Below, piece by piece: positions 8,520 to 16,660 of a DNA stretch of 44,775 nucleotides (position 1 is its first letter; the number at the start of each line of letters is the position of its first letter). The position numbers and the translations under genes were made by a program. The DNA comes from Patescibacteria group bacterium (GTDB lineage: Bacteria > Patescibacteriota > Microgenomatia > UBA1406 > GWC2-37-13), in NCBI GenBank assembly GCA_026416375.1, contig JAOAFI010000060.1, positions 1-44,775 on the forward strand. The letters run 5' to 3'. The notes under the pieces are model-generated. The model was not told the origin of the DNA and ran no database searches. It saw only the letters and a list, made by a program, of their open reading frames with translations.

Positions 8520-9341
8520 ATGCTTCCAATTCTTTTTACAATTGGTCCAATCAAAATCTATACTTTTGGTATTTTTTTAGTTTTAGCTTTATTCTGGAGT
8601 TTTTTTGTTTTGTGGAAAAATATTAGATTAACTTCTTATAAAGAAGAGGAAGTTTTTGATGGCGTTTTTTTGTCAATTTTTTTTGGATTTTTTTTTAGTC
8701 GTTTGTTTTATGTAATTTTAAATTTTAATAAATTTGGTCTTGATTTTTTAAAATTTATTTTGATTAATGGTTATCCAGGCCTTTCTATTTATGGTTTTTT
8801 ATTTGGTTTTTTTATTTATTTATTATTTTTTTCTAAATTTTCAAAAATAAAATTTTTAGATTTGATAGATTATTTTATTCCTTCTTTTTTTATAGCTTTA
8901 ATTTTTGGAAAATTAGGCGCTTTTTTTTCTGGATCAGAAATAGGAACAAAAACAGATTTTTTTTTAAAAATAAAATATTTAGGATTTGAAGAATATCGTC
9001 ATTTAACAGCTTTTTATGAGGTTTTATTTTTTATTTTTGGAGCATTAATTTCTCAAAAAATACTTTTTGAAATAAGAAAAGGAAAGTTTTTTAAAGGTTT
9101 TTTGTTTTATTTTTCAATTTGGTATTTTTCTTTAATTTATTTTTTATTTGACAAAATTAAAGATAATAAGTTATACTTTTTTGGTTTTAGCTTTGATTAT
9201 CTAGTTTCTTTAATTTTATTATTGACAACGACTGGTTTTTTTGTTTATTATTTTAGGAATAATATTTTAAGTTTTATTAAAAATTATGGACAAAAAATTT
9301 TCAAAAAAATTTATAGAAGAACAAAAACAAAGATTGATTAA
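8520..9341 (+). CDS. lgt: Divergent prolipoprotein diacylglyceryl transferase-like protein
   Basis: 273-residue integral membrane protein with about seven helices and the Lgt layout: N-terminal IGPIKIYTFG, GYPGLSIYG (84-92), GKLGAFFSGSEIG (130-142), and RHLTAFYE (160-167) matching the usual HPTQLYE-like segment. Lgt transfers diacylglycerol from phosphatidylglycerol to the lipobox cysteine of prolipoproteins. Several normally conserved residues are altered: Lys instead of Arg, Ala instead of Asn in the signature, and Tyr instead of His in the GGLSxHG motif. Activity is uncertain. It overlaps the following zinc-finger gene by 56 bp. Confidence 0.75.
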   Translation: MLPILFTIGPIKIYTFGIFLVLALFWSFFVLWKNIRLTSYKEEEVFDGVFLSIFFGFFFSRLFYVILNFNKFGLDFLKFILINGYPGLSIYGFLFGFFIYLLFFSKFSKIKFLDLIDYFIPSFFIALIFGKLGAFFSGSEIGTKTDFFLKIKYLGFEEYRHLTAFYEVLFFIFGALISQKILFEIRKGKFFKGFLFYFSIWYFSLIYFLFDKIKDNKLYFFGFSFDYLVSLILLLTTTGFFVYYFRNNILSFIKNYGQKIFKKIYRRTKTKID

Positions 9342-9651
9342 AGATAGACAAAAAAGCTTATCTCAAATTGAAATTTTGAAAACAGAAGATCCTTTTTCAG
9401 ATCCTGAACATGCTTCAGATAATGCTGCAATAGACACTGATGTTAGAGAACAGATGGGGCATGAAGCAATTGAAGCTCAAATAAAAGATCTTCAAAAAAA
9501 AATAAATGATATTGATAATGTTTTGAAAAAAATTCAAAAAAATCAATATGGATTATGTGAGCGTTGTAAAAAAAATATTCCTCAGGCAAGATTAAAACTT
9601 ATTCCTGAAGCTTTGTATTGTGTGGAATGTGAAAAAACATTGAGAAAATGA
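9286..9651 (+). CDS. DksA/TraR-type C4 zinc finger protein
   Basis: 121 residues. An N-terminal charged helical half is followed by HASDNAAIDTD, a second coiled segment (about 65-90), then the C4 finger CERC-x17-CVEC near the C-terminus. This is the domain order of short DksA/TraR family proteins, which bind the RNA polymerase secondary channel and modulate initiation. The N-terminus lies inside the upstream gene and no Shine-Dalgarno is visible, so expression is probably coupled to the lgt-like gene. Confidence 0.85.
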   Translation: MDKKFSKKFIEEQKQRLIKDRQKSLSQIEILKTEDPFSDPEHASDNAAIDTDVREQMGHEAIEAQIKDLQKKINDIDNVLKKIQKNQYGLCERCKKNIPQARLKLIPEALYCVECEKTLRK

Positions 9652-9669
9652 TCTTCTTTATTTTATACT
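9640..9669 (+). promoter_or_regulatory. Promoter of the Kef-type antiporter gene
   Basis: TTGAGA (9640-9645), an 18 bp spacer, then TATACT (9664-9669). The -35 lies inside the end of the upstream zinc-finger gene. The ATG at 9679 is 9 nt past the -10, so the transcript should be essentially leaderless. Confidence 0.6.
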
Positions 9670-9678
9670 TAATTTGTT

Positions 9679-11412
9679 ATGGCTGAAATTGATTTTTATT
9701 TAGTTTTCAATTTTTTTATTTTTCTTTTTATTCCCTTTATTTTTGCTTTTCTTGCTAAAAAGATAAAAATATCTCCTATAGTTGGTTATATTTTTGGAGG
9801 ATTGATTTTTGGATCTTTGTTTAATAATAATTTGCCATCAAATGAAATAATTAAAAATTTTGCTTATTTTGGGATTTTACTCTTGCTTTTTACAGTCGGT
9901 TTAGAGATTAATTTTTCTAGAATTTTGTCTTTTAAAAAGATTATTTTATTAGCGGGAAGTTTTCAGATAATACTTTCAATAATTTTTATTACTTTAATTT
10001 CGATTTTTTTTAATTTTTCTCCTTTAGTTTCATTTTTAATTGGAATTGCTTTATCTTCTTCAAGTACTACTTTAGTGGCAAAAATTATTCAAGATAGGGG
10101 AGAAGAATCGTCTTTTTTAGGAGAAATAGCTATGGGAATGCTTATTTTTCAAGACATTGCTTTTATTCCTTTTATGATTATTTTTTCATCAATTACCAAT
10201 AAAGAAGAAATTAGTTTTTTTTCTTTTTTTTCAAATCTTTTTTTAAGTTTATTTAAATCTGGATTAATAATAGGAACTCTTTTTTATTTAGGAAATAAGA
10301 TTTTACCTTTTTTGTTTAGTAAAATTGCTAAGTCATCTAGAGAACTTTTTAATTTTTTTATTATTATTTTTATTTTTTTTATTACTTCTTTATCTTTATT
10401 TTTAAAAATTCCAACTCTTATTAGTGTTTTTATTGCTGGTATTCTTTTATCTTCAACATTAGAGCATCATCATATATTTTCACAGATTAGACCTTTTAGA
10501 GATATATTAGCAATTATTTTTTTTATTTATATTGGAACTAATATTAAAATTTTTTCAGAAATTAATATTATTCCTCAAATATTTTTATTTACTTTTTTTA
10601 TTATTTTAATTAAAGGATTAATAATTTTATTTATATTTTTATTTTTAAAATTTCATACAAAAATGAGTTTTGGTTTAGCTGTTTATCTTTTTCAAATTGA
10701 TGAAGATGCTTTTATTTTAATATCAACTGCTTTGATAAATAATTTAATTTCAAAAGAAGACTATCTTTTTATTATTACGAGTATTTTAATAACTTTAATT
10801 TTTACTCCAATTTTAATAAGAAATAAAGATAATATTTATGCAAAAATAAGAAATTTTATAAAAAAATACATTCCTTTTTTGGAAAATTTTATAAATTTAA
10901 AATTAGATACAGACAAATCACCAATAGATGAATTAAATTTAAAAAATCATATTGTTATTTGCGGTTATGGGAGAGTTGGAAGTTATATTGGAAAATCTTT
11001 AGAAATGGCAGGAATTTCTTATATAGCCATTGATTACAATTTTCATATTGTTGAAAAAGCAAAAAGACAAGGAATAAATATAATTTATGGTGATTCAACA
11101 GATATTGATATTTTAGATTATGCTCAGGTTGATGAAGCTTTAATTTTGATTTTAGCAGTTCCAGATAAAAACTCTCAAGAAGCAATAATTTTAAATGCTA
11201 AGAAATTAAATAAAAACATTTTTATTATTAGTCGTGTTCATAAAAGAAATGATCATGTGAGAATGAAAGATTTAGGTGTAAATTTAATAGTTCAGCCAGA
11301 ATTTGAAGCTTCTTTATCAATTATAAAAAAAATTTATCTTTTGCTTAATTTAAATAAAGAAGATATTATTAATAAAATTAAAAGATTAAAAATAGAGTAT
11401 GGTTTGACTTAA
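9679..11412 (+). CDS. Kef-type cation/proton antiporter (CPA2) with RCK domain
   Basis: 577 residues. About twelve to thirteen hydrophobic helices (1-380) form a Na+/H+ exchanger domain with GYIFGGLIFG, LFTVGLEI and SSSSTTLVAKI. A cytoplasmic TrkA-N (RCK) domain begins near residue 423 with the NAD-binding ICGYGRVGSYIG and an acidic strand end (AIDYN). Expected to exchange K+ or Na+ for protons, gated by nucleotide binding to the RCK domain. No TrkA-C domain is evident after it. The protein of unknown function that follows starts 2 nt after the stop. Confidence 0.88.
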   Translation: MAEIDFYLVFNFFIFLFIPFIFAFLAKKIKISPIVGYIFGGLIFGSLFNNNLPSNEIIKNFAYFGILLLLFTVGLEINFSRILSFKKIILLAGSFQIILSIIFITLISIFFNFSPLVSFLIGIALSSSSTTLVAKIIQDRGEESSFLGEIAMGMLIFQDIAFIPFMIIFSSITNKEEISFFSFFSNLFLSLFKSGLIIGTLFYLGNKILPFLFSKIAKSSRELFNFFIIIFIFFITSLSLFLKIPTLISVFIAGILLSSTLEHHHIFSQIRPFRDILAIIFFIYIGTNIKIFSEINIIPQIFLFTFFIILIKGLIILFIFLFLKFHTKMSFGLAVYLFQIDEDAFILISTALINNLISKEDYLFIITSILITLIFTPILIRNKDNIYAKIRNFIKKYIPFLENFINLKLDTDKSPIDELNLKNHIVICGYGRVGSYIGKSLEMAGISYIAIDYNFHIVEKAKRQGINIIYGDSTDIDILDYAQVDEALILILAVPDKNSQEAIILNAKKLNKNIFIISRVHKRNDHVRMKDLGVNLIVQPEFEASLSIIKKIYLLLNLNKEDIINKIKRLKIEYGLT

Positions 11413-11414
11413 AA

Positions 11415-12275
11415 ATGAGATTTAAAAAAATTATTTTTATTTTTGTATTTATTTTATTATTTTTCTTATTTATTAATCAATTCTTTTCTTCTGTTTTTTT
11501 AAAAAATAAAGAAAGAATAAATATTATTTTTTATGATAAAAGAGTTCAATATTTTTCTTTATCATCGTCAGGGATTAATTATTTGATAAATATACCAATA
11601 AATACAAAAGTTTTAGTTCCTGGAGGATATGGTTTTTATAGAGTTGGAGCTGTTGGTAAATTAGCTTATTTGGAAAAAAATCCTGAAATTATAAAAAAAA
11701 CTTTTTCTGGAACTACTTCTTCTTTTGTTGATTTATATTTTTATGATAATAAAGATAAAATTTATTATTATGAAAATGATAAAAATTCAATAATTCCAAG
11801 AATTAATTTTTTATTTTTTTCTTCATCAAATGCTAATTTTTTTGATAGAATAATTTTATTTTTTAAATTATTTAATAAGAGAAAATCTGATTATAAGATA
11901 ATTGATATTAAAGAGTTTGATATCCTTAATCAGGATGATTTTAATAAGTTATATCAAGGAATTTTTTATAAAAAAAAATATAGAGAAATTATGTCTACTG
12001 TTCAAATAATTTATAAAAAAGATTATTTAACAGCTTATTTTTTATCTCAAATTATAAATGGAGAAGGAATTAGGGTTGTTGATTTGGATACTGATAAAAA
12101 TAAAAGAAATAATAAAATAAAAAATTGTGAAATAATAACAAAAGAAATTAATGAAATATCAAAAAATTTAGCTCATTATTTTGGTTGTAATATAAAAAAA
12201 GAAAAAAATGAATTGTTAATTTCTGATATAATTTTTAAGATAGAAAATTTAGAAAATTATTGGTCAGTAAAATAA
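11415..12275 (+). CDS. Membrane-anchored protein of unknown function
   Basis: 286 residues. One N-terminal hydrophobic helix (about 5-27) acts as signal anchor, with the remainder predicted outside the cytoplasm. I do not recognise the family. A C-terminal segment around INGEGIRVVDLD loosely resembles the LytR_C domain found at the end of LCP-type cell-wall proteins, but the LCP catalytic domain is absent. It is spaced 2 nt from the antiporter gene, so the two are probably cotranscribed. Confidence 0.6.
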   Translation: MRFKKIIFIFVFILLFFLFINQFFSSVFLKNKERINIIFYDKRVQYFSLSSSGINYLINIPINTKVLVPGGYGFYRVGAVGKLAYLEKNPEIIKKTFSGTTSSFVDLYFYDNKDKIYYYENDKNSIIPRINFLFFSSSNANFFDRIILFFKLFNKRKSDYKIIDIKEFDILNQDDFNKLYQGIFYKKKYREIMSTVQIIYKKDYLTAYFLSQIINGEGIRVVDLDTDKNKRNNKIKNCEIITKEINEISKNLAHYFGCNIKKEKNELLISDIIFKIENLENYWSVK

Positions 12276-12286
12276 TTTAATAAAAT

Positions 12287-12463
12287 ATGATTGTTTTTTT
12301 TTGGTTTTTTTTAATTTTTTTAATTTCTTTTTTTTTAGCCTTAAGATCAATGAATGATTTTAATATTCCTTATGAAATAAAAAAAATATTAAACTCAAAA
12401 AAAATAAAGGGAACAATTATTTTTTTTAAAAATAAAATTAAGCATTATTATAATAATAAATAA
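12287..12463 (+). CDS. Small membrane protein of 58 residues
   Basis: ATG 12287 to TAA 12463. The product starts MIVFFWFFLIFLISFFLALR, a single hydrophobic helix, followed by SMNDFNIPYEI and a lysine-rich cytoplasmic tail ending HYYNNK. The sharp hydrophobic/basic division and exact packing (11 nt after the previous stop, abutting the convergent TPR gene with no gap) support a real gene. Function unknown. Confidence 0.6.
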   Translation: MIVFFWFFLIFLISFFLALRSMNDFNIPYEIKKILNSKKIKGTIIFFKNKIKHYYNNK

Positions 12464-13249
12464 TTAATCTTCTGTTTCCTCATTTTCTTCATTGATTTCA
12501 TAATCAATATATTCTTCTTTTTCTTCATTAATAATAGATTCAGCTAATTTTTCTAAATCGCTATCAGATATTTCTTCTGAGTCTGATTCTTGAACTTCAT
12601 CATTAATATTTATATTAGATGTAAAATTATTATTTATTGGAAATGGAGCATAACGATTTACTTTTTTGCCTCTTATTTCTTCTTTTATAAAGATAACTAC
12701 TTCTTTTAACTCAGCTTCTTTTATGTAACATTTAAAGAAACTTCCGGCTTTTATAAGAATTGTTAATCTTTTTGATATATCATCTGGAAGATAGCCTATG
12801 TATTCTTTGTTTTTAGTTCTTACTTCTATTTTTCTTTTTTTTAGATTAAGAAATACTTCTTGACCAATTGATAGTCCTGCTAAGACATTTTTTTGTCCGC
12901 AATTTACTAAATTTACTGACTTTGTTTTTCCTGGAATATCTAAAAAAGCATAAGGACTTAAAGTTGAAGTAGAATAAGGTTTATTTTTTTTAGCTTCAAG
13001 AACTTTAATTTTTTCAAGATTTTTTTCAATAATGTAATTTTCTGGTTGAATTTTCTTTGCTTTATTATAAGATTGTTTTGCTTTTTTTAAATTACCTTTT
13101 TGCATAAAAGCAAAACCAAGTCTTAAATATGCATCTAAGTTTTTTTTATCTTTTTTAATAATTTTTTCATTTAATTTAATCGCATCATCCCATTGATTGT
13201 TTATTGCAGCATTAATAGCTTGTTGTTCAAGTTCTTGTAGATTTTCCAT
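12464..13249 (-). CDS. TPR-repeat protein with an acidic tail
   Basis: 261 residues. Two tetratricopeptide repeats (about 1-80, with WDDAIKLNEKIIKKD and GNLKKAKQSYNKAKKIQP) precede a middle beta-rich domain (about 95-200) with IGYLPDDISKRL and a run ending VIFIKEE. A strongly acidic C-terminus (about 215-261) is rich in Glu and Asp. The middle domain has a HIRAN-like look, which is only a guess. It is probably a cytoplasmic scaffold or binding protein. It has its own well-formed promoter. Confidence 0.7.
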   Translation of the reverse strand: MENLQELEQQAINAAINNQWDDAIKLNEKIIKKDKKNLDAYLRLGFAFMQKGNLKKAKQSYNKAKKIQPENYIIEKNLEKIKVLEAKKNKPYSTSTLSPYAFLDIPGKTKSVNLVNCGQKNVLAGLSIGQEVFLNLKKRKIEVRTKNKEYIGYLPDDISKRLTILIKAGSFFKCYIKEAELKEVVIFIKEEIRGKKVNRYAPFPINNNFTSNININDEVQESDSEEISDSDLEKLAESIINEEKEEYIDYEINEENEETED

Positions 13250-13261
13250 AGATTAAGGATT

Positions 13262-13289
13262 AGTATATTTTAAAAAAAATAAAAGTCAA
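13262..13289 (-). promoter_or_regulatory. Promoter of the TPR gene
   Basis: On the minus strand TTGACT (13289-13284), a 16 bp spacer, then TATACT (13267-13262). The ATG at 13249 is 12 nt past the -10, so the leader would be about 5-6 nt. It is one of the best sigma-70-like matches in the window. Confidence 0.65.
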
Positions 13290-13343
13290 GTAGAATAAAA
13301 AAACAAAATGAAAAATAAAAAAATATTAAGTAAAATAATTAAT

Positions 13344-14060
13344 ATGTCTGGACATTCAAAATGGGCAAATATCAAAAGAAAAAAAGAAGCTAATGATAAA
13401 ATAAAAGGCAATATTTTTGGCAAACTTAGCCGAATAATTACTTTAGCTGTTATTGAAGGAGGCGGAATTGCTGATTCATCTTTAAATAATAAACTTCGCT
13501 TAGCAATAGAAAAAGCTCAATCTTTTAACATGCCAAAAGAAAATATAAAAAGAGCTATTGAAAGGGGATTAGGGCCTCAAAAAGACCAATTAAAAGAGGT
13601 AATTTATGAAGGTTTTGGTCCATATGGAGTTTCTTTATTAATATTGGCAACAACAGATAATCCAAACAGAACTTTTTCTGAATTAAGATCTAATTTAGAA
13701 AAAAACGGCGGAAAATTAGCTCAATCCGGAGCCGTATCTTATCAATTTAAAAAATGCGGTCTTATTGTTTTAAATAAAAAAGATTTTAATCAAGAAGAAA
13801 TTTTTCAAATTTCAGATAAAATTGAAGCTTTTGATATAGATGAAGATGAGGAAAAATATTATCTTTATTTTCCATATGAGTTTATTGGTCATATAAAAGA
13901 GAGATTGGGAGAAATTAAATATGAAAAATTAGAGATTGATTTTAAGCCTCAAATAAAAGTTAGTATTGATGATGAAAACAAAATTAATGAGATTTTTAAA
14001 TTAATAGATTTTTTAGAATCATCAGATGATATTCAAAAAGTATTTACAAATATTGGATAA
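13344..14060 (+). CDS. yebC: YebC/PmpR family protein
   Basis: 238 residues from the canonical start MSGHSKWANIKRKK. A longer in-frame start at 13308 would add 12 lysine/isoleucine residues not normal for the family, so I chose 13344. Diagnostic stretches are IIKRKKEANDKIKG-like N-terminus, GPQKDQLKEVIYEGFGPYG, NRTFSELRSNLEKNGGKLA and SGAVSYQF. YebC-type proteins act as transcriptional regulators and, more recently, as translation factors that help ribosomes at proline stretches. No Shine-Dalgarno is seen. Confidence 0.92.
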   Translation: MSGHSKWANIKRKKEANDKIKGNIFGKLSRIITLAVIEGGGIADSSLNNKLRLAIEKAQSFNMPKENIKRAIERGLGPQKDQLKEVIYEGFGPYGVSLLILATTDNPNRTFSELRSNLEKNGGKLAQSGAVSYQFKKCGLIVLNKKDFNQEEIFQISDKIEAFDIDEDEEKYYLYFPYEFIGHIKERLGEIKYEKLEIDFKPQIKVSIDDENKINEIFKLIDFLESSDDIQKVFTNIG

Positions 14061-14850
14061 ATCAATAAAAAAAAGAGCTATTAAAATAGAAAAAAGATTA
14101 AGGCTTGTGATTTCCTCTTTTTTTTTAAGTTTATTAATTTTTTTTTCAACATTTTTTTATTTTGATAAAGCCCCAATCTTTATTCCTTTATTATTAATTA
14201 CTACTTATTTTTTCACTTATTTTTCTCTTATTGAAAAAATTGAAAAAATTGGTTGGTTAAATTTATTTTTAATGCCTATTATGTTAACTATTTCTTTTTA
14301 TGTATTTTATTTTTTATTTCCTGGAAGATGGCTTACCAGACTTCCTTTTATTATTATTTATTCAATATCAATTTATGCTGTTTTGCTTTGCTCAAATATC
14401 TTTAGTGTTGGAATAGAGAAGAGTCTTCAGCTTTATCGGGCTGCTTTTTCAATAAATTTTTTTTATCAGACTTTGATTTCTTTTTTATTTTTTAATATTG
14501 TTTTTTCTTTAAAAGAATATTTTTATATTAATATGATTTTGAGTGGAGTAATAACTTTTTTTCTTTCGTTTCAGCTTTTTTGGACAGTAAAATTAGATAA
14601 AAATCTTGACAAAAAGAATTTGCTTTTTGCTTTTTTAATAAGTTTAATAATAGCTCAACTTTCAGCTTTATTAAGTTTTATTCCTTTAAGATCAACAAGC
14701 ATAGCTCTTTTTTTAACAGCCACCTTTTATAGTCTTTCAGGAATTATTTATAACTATCTTGATAAGAAGCTTTTTAAAGAGACTATCCGCGAATATGTTT
14801 TTGTTTGGATTTTTGTTTTGATTATTACTTTTTTTTCTATTTCTTGGTAA
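14026..14850 (+). CDS. Polytopic membrane protein of unknown function
   Basis: A short basic N-terminus is followed by about seven or eight hydrophobic helices to the C-terminus (274 residues). I do not recognise the family. ATG 14026 overlaps yebC by 35 bp; a TTG 27 nt later is an alternative that would shorten the overlap. It is probably cotranscribed with yebC. The 1.3 kb gene-free region begins just after its stop. Confidence 0.6.
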   Translation: MIFKKYLQILDKSIKKRAIKIEKRLRLVISSFFLSLLIFFSTFFYFDKAPIFIPLLLITTYFFTYFSLIEKIEKIGWLNLFLMPIMLTISFYVFYFLFPGRWLTRLPFIIIYSISIYAVLLCSNIFSVGIEKSLQLYRAAFSINFFYQTLISFLFFNIVFSLKEYFYINMILSGVITFFLSFQLFWTVKLDKNLDKKNLLFAFLISLIIAQLSALLSFIPLRSTSIALFLTATFYSLSGIIYNYLDKKLFKETIREYVFVWIFVLIITFFSISW

Positions 14851-14953
14851 AAATAATAAAAAATAAAATTAAAATCTTTAAACCCTAAAAAAAATAGAGC
14901 ACATTATTAAGATAGAGAATAGAGAAGTGGAGAAATAACGGACGTGATAAATA

Positions 14954-15000
14954 TATCCTATAGTTTTATTATTTACGGACGTTTAAAAAACTATAGGATA
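14954..15000. repeat. 14 bp inverted repeat with ACGGACGT in its loop
   Basis: TATCCTATAGTTTT (14954-14967) and its exact complement (14987-15000) around a 19 nt loop. ACGGACGT occurs just before the left arm (14938-14945) and again in the loop (14975-14982). A partial copy of the right arm (AAAAACTATAAGA) follows at about 15026-15038. Confidence 0.75.
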
Positions 15001-15106
15001 ATTAATCAATTAATTTATAATTTAAAAAAACTATAAGACTTTATTTAGCTTCAAAAAAGCTTGCTTATTTTGTTTGATTAAGATAAAATTAGGTTTAAAT
15101 TTACAC

Positions 15107-15909
15107 TTTAGATTGTTATTATACTCCAGGTATTATGCTATTATTTTGTGGACAACTTGTTTTATTTAGCTTTAAAAATTAATATTTAGATTGATAAATC
15201 AATCTAAATTAATATATAACTTTATAATCAATTATTTTAATAATAGCCTTAAAATTAATTATTTATATTGTTATAACAATCTAAAAATAATTTAAAACTT
15301 AAATATTTTCTTTTAAAAATTAGCCTTAATTCTTAATATTTAGATTATTATGACAATATAAATTAGAAAGCGAAGTGTTTTTTGTTTGTCATATTTGTTA
15401 AATATTTGATAATTTTAGCCTCAAATTGATTAAAATAAATCGATATAACAATCTAAATTTAATTATATTTATCAAGATAATTTTGTATTTAAGAGAAGTG
15501 TTTTTTATTGAATAATTAAGTCATTTTAAAACAGATAATTTTTAAAAATAAAAAAAATATTTTTAAAGTTAATTTTAAAAAAGAAAGGAGAGTTATTCTC
15601 TTTATTTATATATATTCATAAAAAAAGATTTTTACTAAAAAATCAGTTTTTAAGATATAAAGTTAAAGAGAATAAAGCATATATAACGTCGTAAATTATA
15701 TCTTTTACGATGTTTTAGAGAGCTGATAGAAGAGAAGTGTTTAGATTATAAAATCAATCTAAAATTAAAAATTATTTAAAAATATTTTTTTTATTTTTAA
15801 ATTAATTTTTCTGAAAAAAAGATTTTTATTCTCCTATTTGTTTTCTTAGTTAATTTTTAGAATCTTCTCTGGTTAATTTTAATATTTTAGATTATTGTAA
15901 TGCTCTTTT
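15107..15909. repeat. Degenerate array of palindromic repeats, ~77 bp period
   Basis: Seven sites related to TTTAGATTGTTA plus its complement start at 15107, 15185, 15262, 15339, 15434, 15740 and 15886. The first four are 78, 77 and 77 bp apart. At 15185, 15262, 15339 and 15434 a TAGC(C/T)T motif sits exactly 18 bp upstream (15167, 15244, 15321, 15416), so the repeated unit is about 42 nt with spacers of 35, 35 and 53 nt. The copy at 15184-15209 is a perfect 26 bp palindrome. The copies differ too much from each other for a live CRISPR. Confidence 0.7.
15593..15714 (+). ncRNA. Candidate structured RNA: nested hairpins
   Basis: Perfect 12 bp arms TTATTCTCTTTA (15593-15604) and TAAAGAGAATAA (15664-15675) enclose a 7 bp GATTTTT/AAAAATC hairpin (15627-15644). 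A second hairpin follows, with 11 bp arms AACGTCGTAAA (15685-15695) and TTTACGATGTT (15704-15714, one G-T pair) around an 8 nt loop. A GAAAGGAGAG purine run precedes it. No known RNA family is recognised and the strand is arbitrary. AT-rich DNA gives chance hairpins, but the GC-containing arms are less easily explained so. Confidence 0.35.
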
Positions 15910-16172
15910 TATTCCTCTTCCCTAGTTTTTTTAACTGTATTTATTTTTATTAATTTAAAAAATAAATATTTTTTTGATTAAATTTAATAGAATTATTTGA
16001 AAATTATTTTTAAAATAGTTAATTTAATAATTAATACAATGAAAATAAATTTTTGAAATTAATAATGAATAAAAAACTTTGTTATTTTTTTATGAAAAAG
16101 ATTTATACAAATTATTATTGATTTTTTTATTTTTATAATTTAAAATATTTCTTTAATTAAAAAAATTAATAT

Positions 16173-16649
16173 ATGAAAAATTTAAAAATAAAAGATATTG
16201 TAGAAAAAAATGTTCCTTCAGGAGGGGAAGACATTCTTCTTAAAGATGCATTAAAATTAATGATTAAAAAAAAGATTAATATTTTTATAGTTTTAGATTC
16301 AAATAAAAAAATTAAAGGAGTTTTTACTTTATATGATCTTTTAGATAAAATAATACCTTTTTTTGTAAAGCTTGATACAACTTTAGGATATATATCAACT
16401 AATGAAATAATAAGTGAAGATAAAATTTTAAAACTTTCTAATATTAAAGTAAAAGATATAATGATACAAAAAGTTTATACTCTTAAAGAAAATGAAGAGA
16501 TTATTAAATCAATAATATTAATGTATATAAAAAATTTTGATTATATTCCAGTTATTGATAATAAAGATAATTTTTTAGGAGTTGTAAATAGAATAAATGT
16601 TGAAAAAAAAATAATCGATATTATAAATTCCTTCTCTAAAAATTCTTAG
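16173..16649 (+). CDS. CBS-domain pair protein
   Basis: 158 residues comprising two CBS domains: about 5-65 (IKDIVEKNVPSGGEDILLKD, IFIVLDSNKKIKGVFTLYDL) and 90-155 (VKDIMIQKVYTLKENEEI, YIPVIDNKDNFLGVVNRI). Such pairs bind adenine nucleotides and regulate a partner protein. The ion permease gene begins 11 nt downstream, so it is likely the sensor subunit for that transporter. No Shine-Dalgarno precedes the ATG. Confidence 0.85.
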   Translation: MKNLKIKDIVEKNVPSGGEDILLKDALKLMIKKKINIFIVLDSNKKIKGVFTLYDLLDKIIPFFVKLDTTLGYISTNEIISEDKILKLSNIKVKDIMIQKVYTLKENEEIIKSIILMYIKNFDYIPVIDNKDNFLGVVNRINVEKKIIDIINSFSKNS

Positions 16650-16660
16650 TTTATCTTTTT

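Larger units (their letters stand above)
14851..16172. other. 1.3 kb gene-free AT-rich region with repeats and hairpins
   Basis: Stops are frequent in all frames and no protein is recognised. It contains a 14 bp inverted repeat (14954-15000), a degenerate array of TTTAGATTG-type palindromes (15107-15909, 77 bp period at the core), a nested hairpin group (15593-15714), four copies of GAAGTG (14924, 15372, 15495, 15734) and one DnaA-box-like TGTGGACAA (15147-15155). The last 260 bp before the CBS gene is simple A/T-rich sequence. Confidence 0.7.

Noticed and set aside
15147-15155. Origin of replication suggested by DnaA-box-like TGTGGACAA in the gene-free region
   Set aside because: Only one near-match was found, with no cluster and no dnaA, dnaN or parAB nearby.
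15167-15457. CRISPR array (42 nt repeat, 35-53 nt spacers)
   Set aside because: The repeats differ strongly from one another, there are only a few units, and no cas gene is in the window. Reported as a palindrome array instead.
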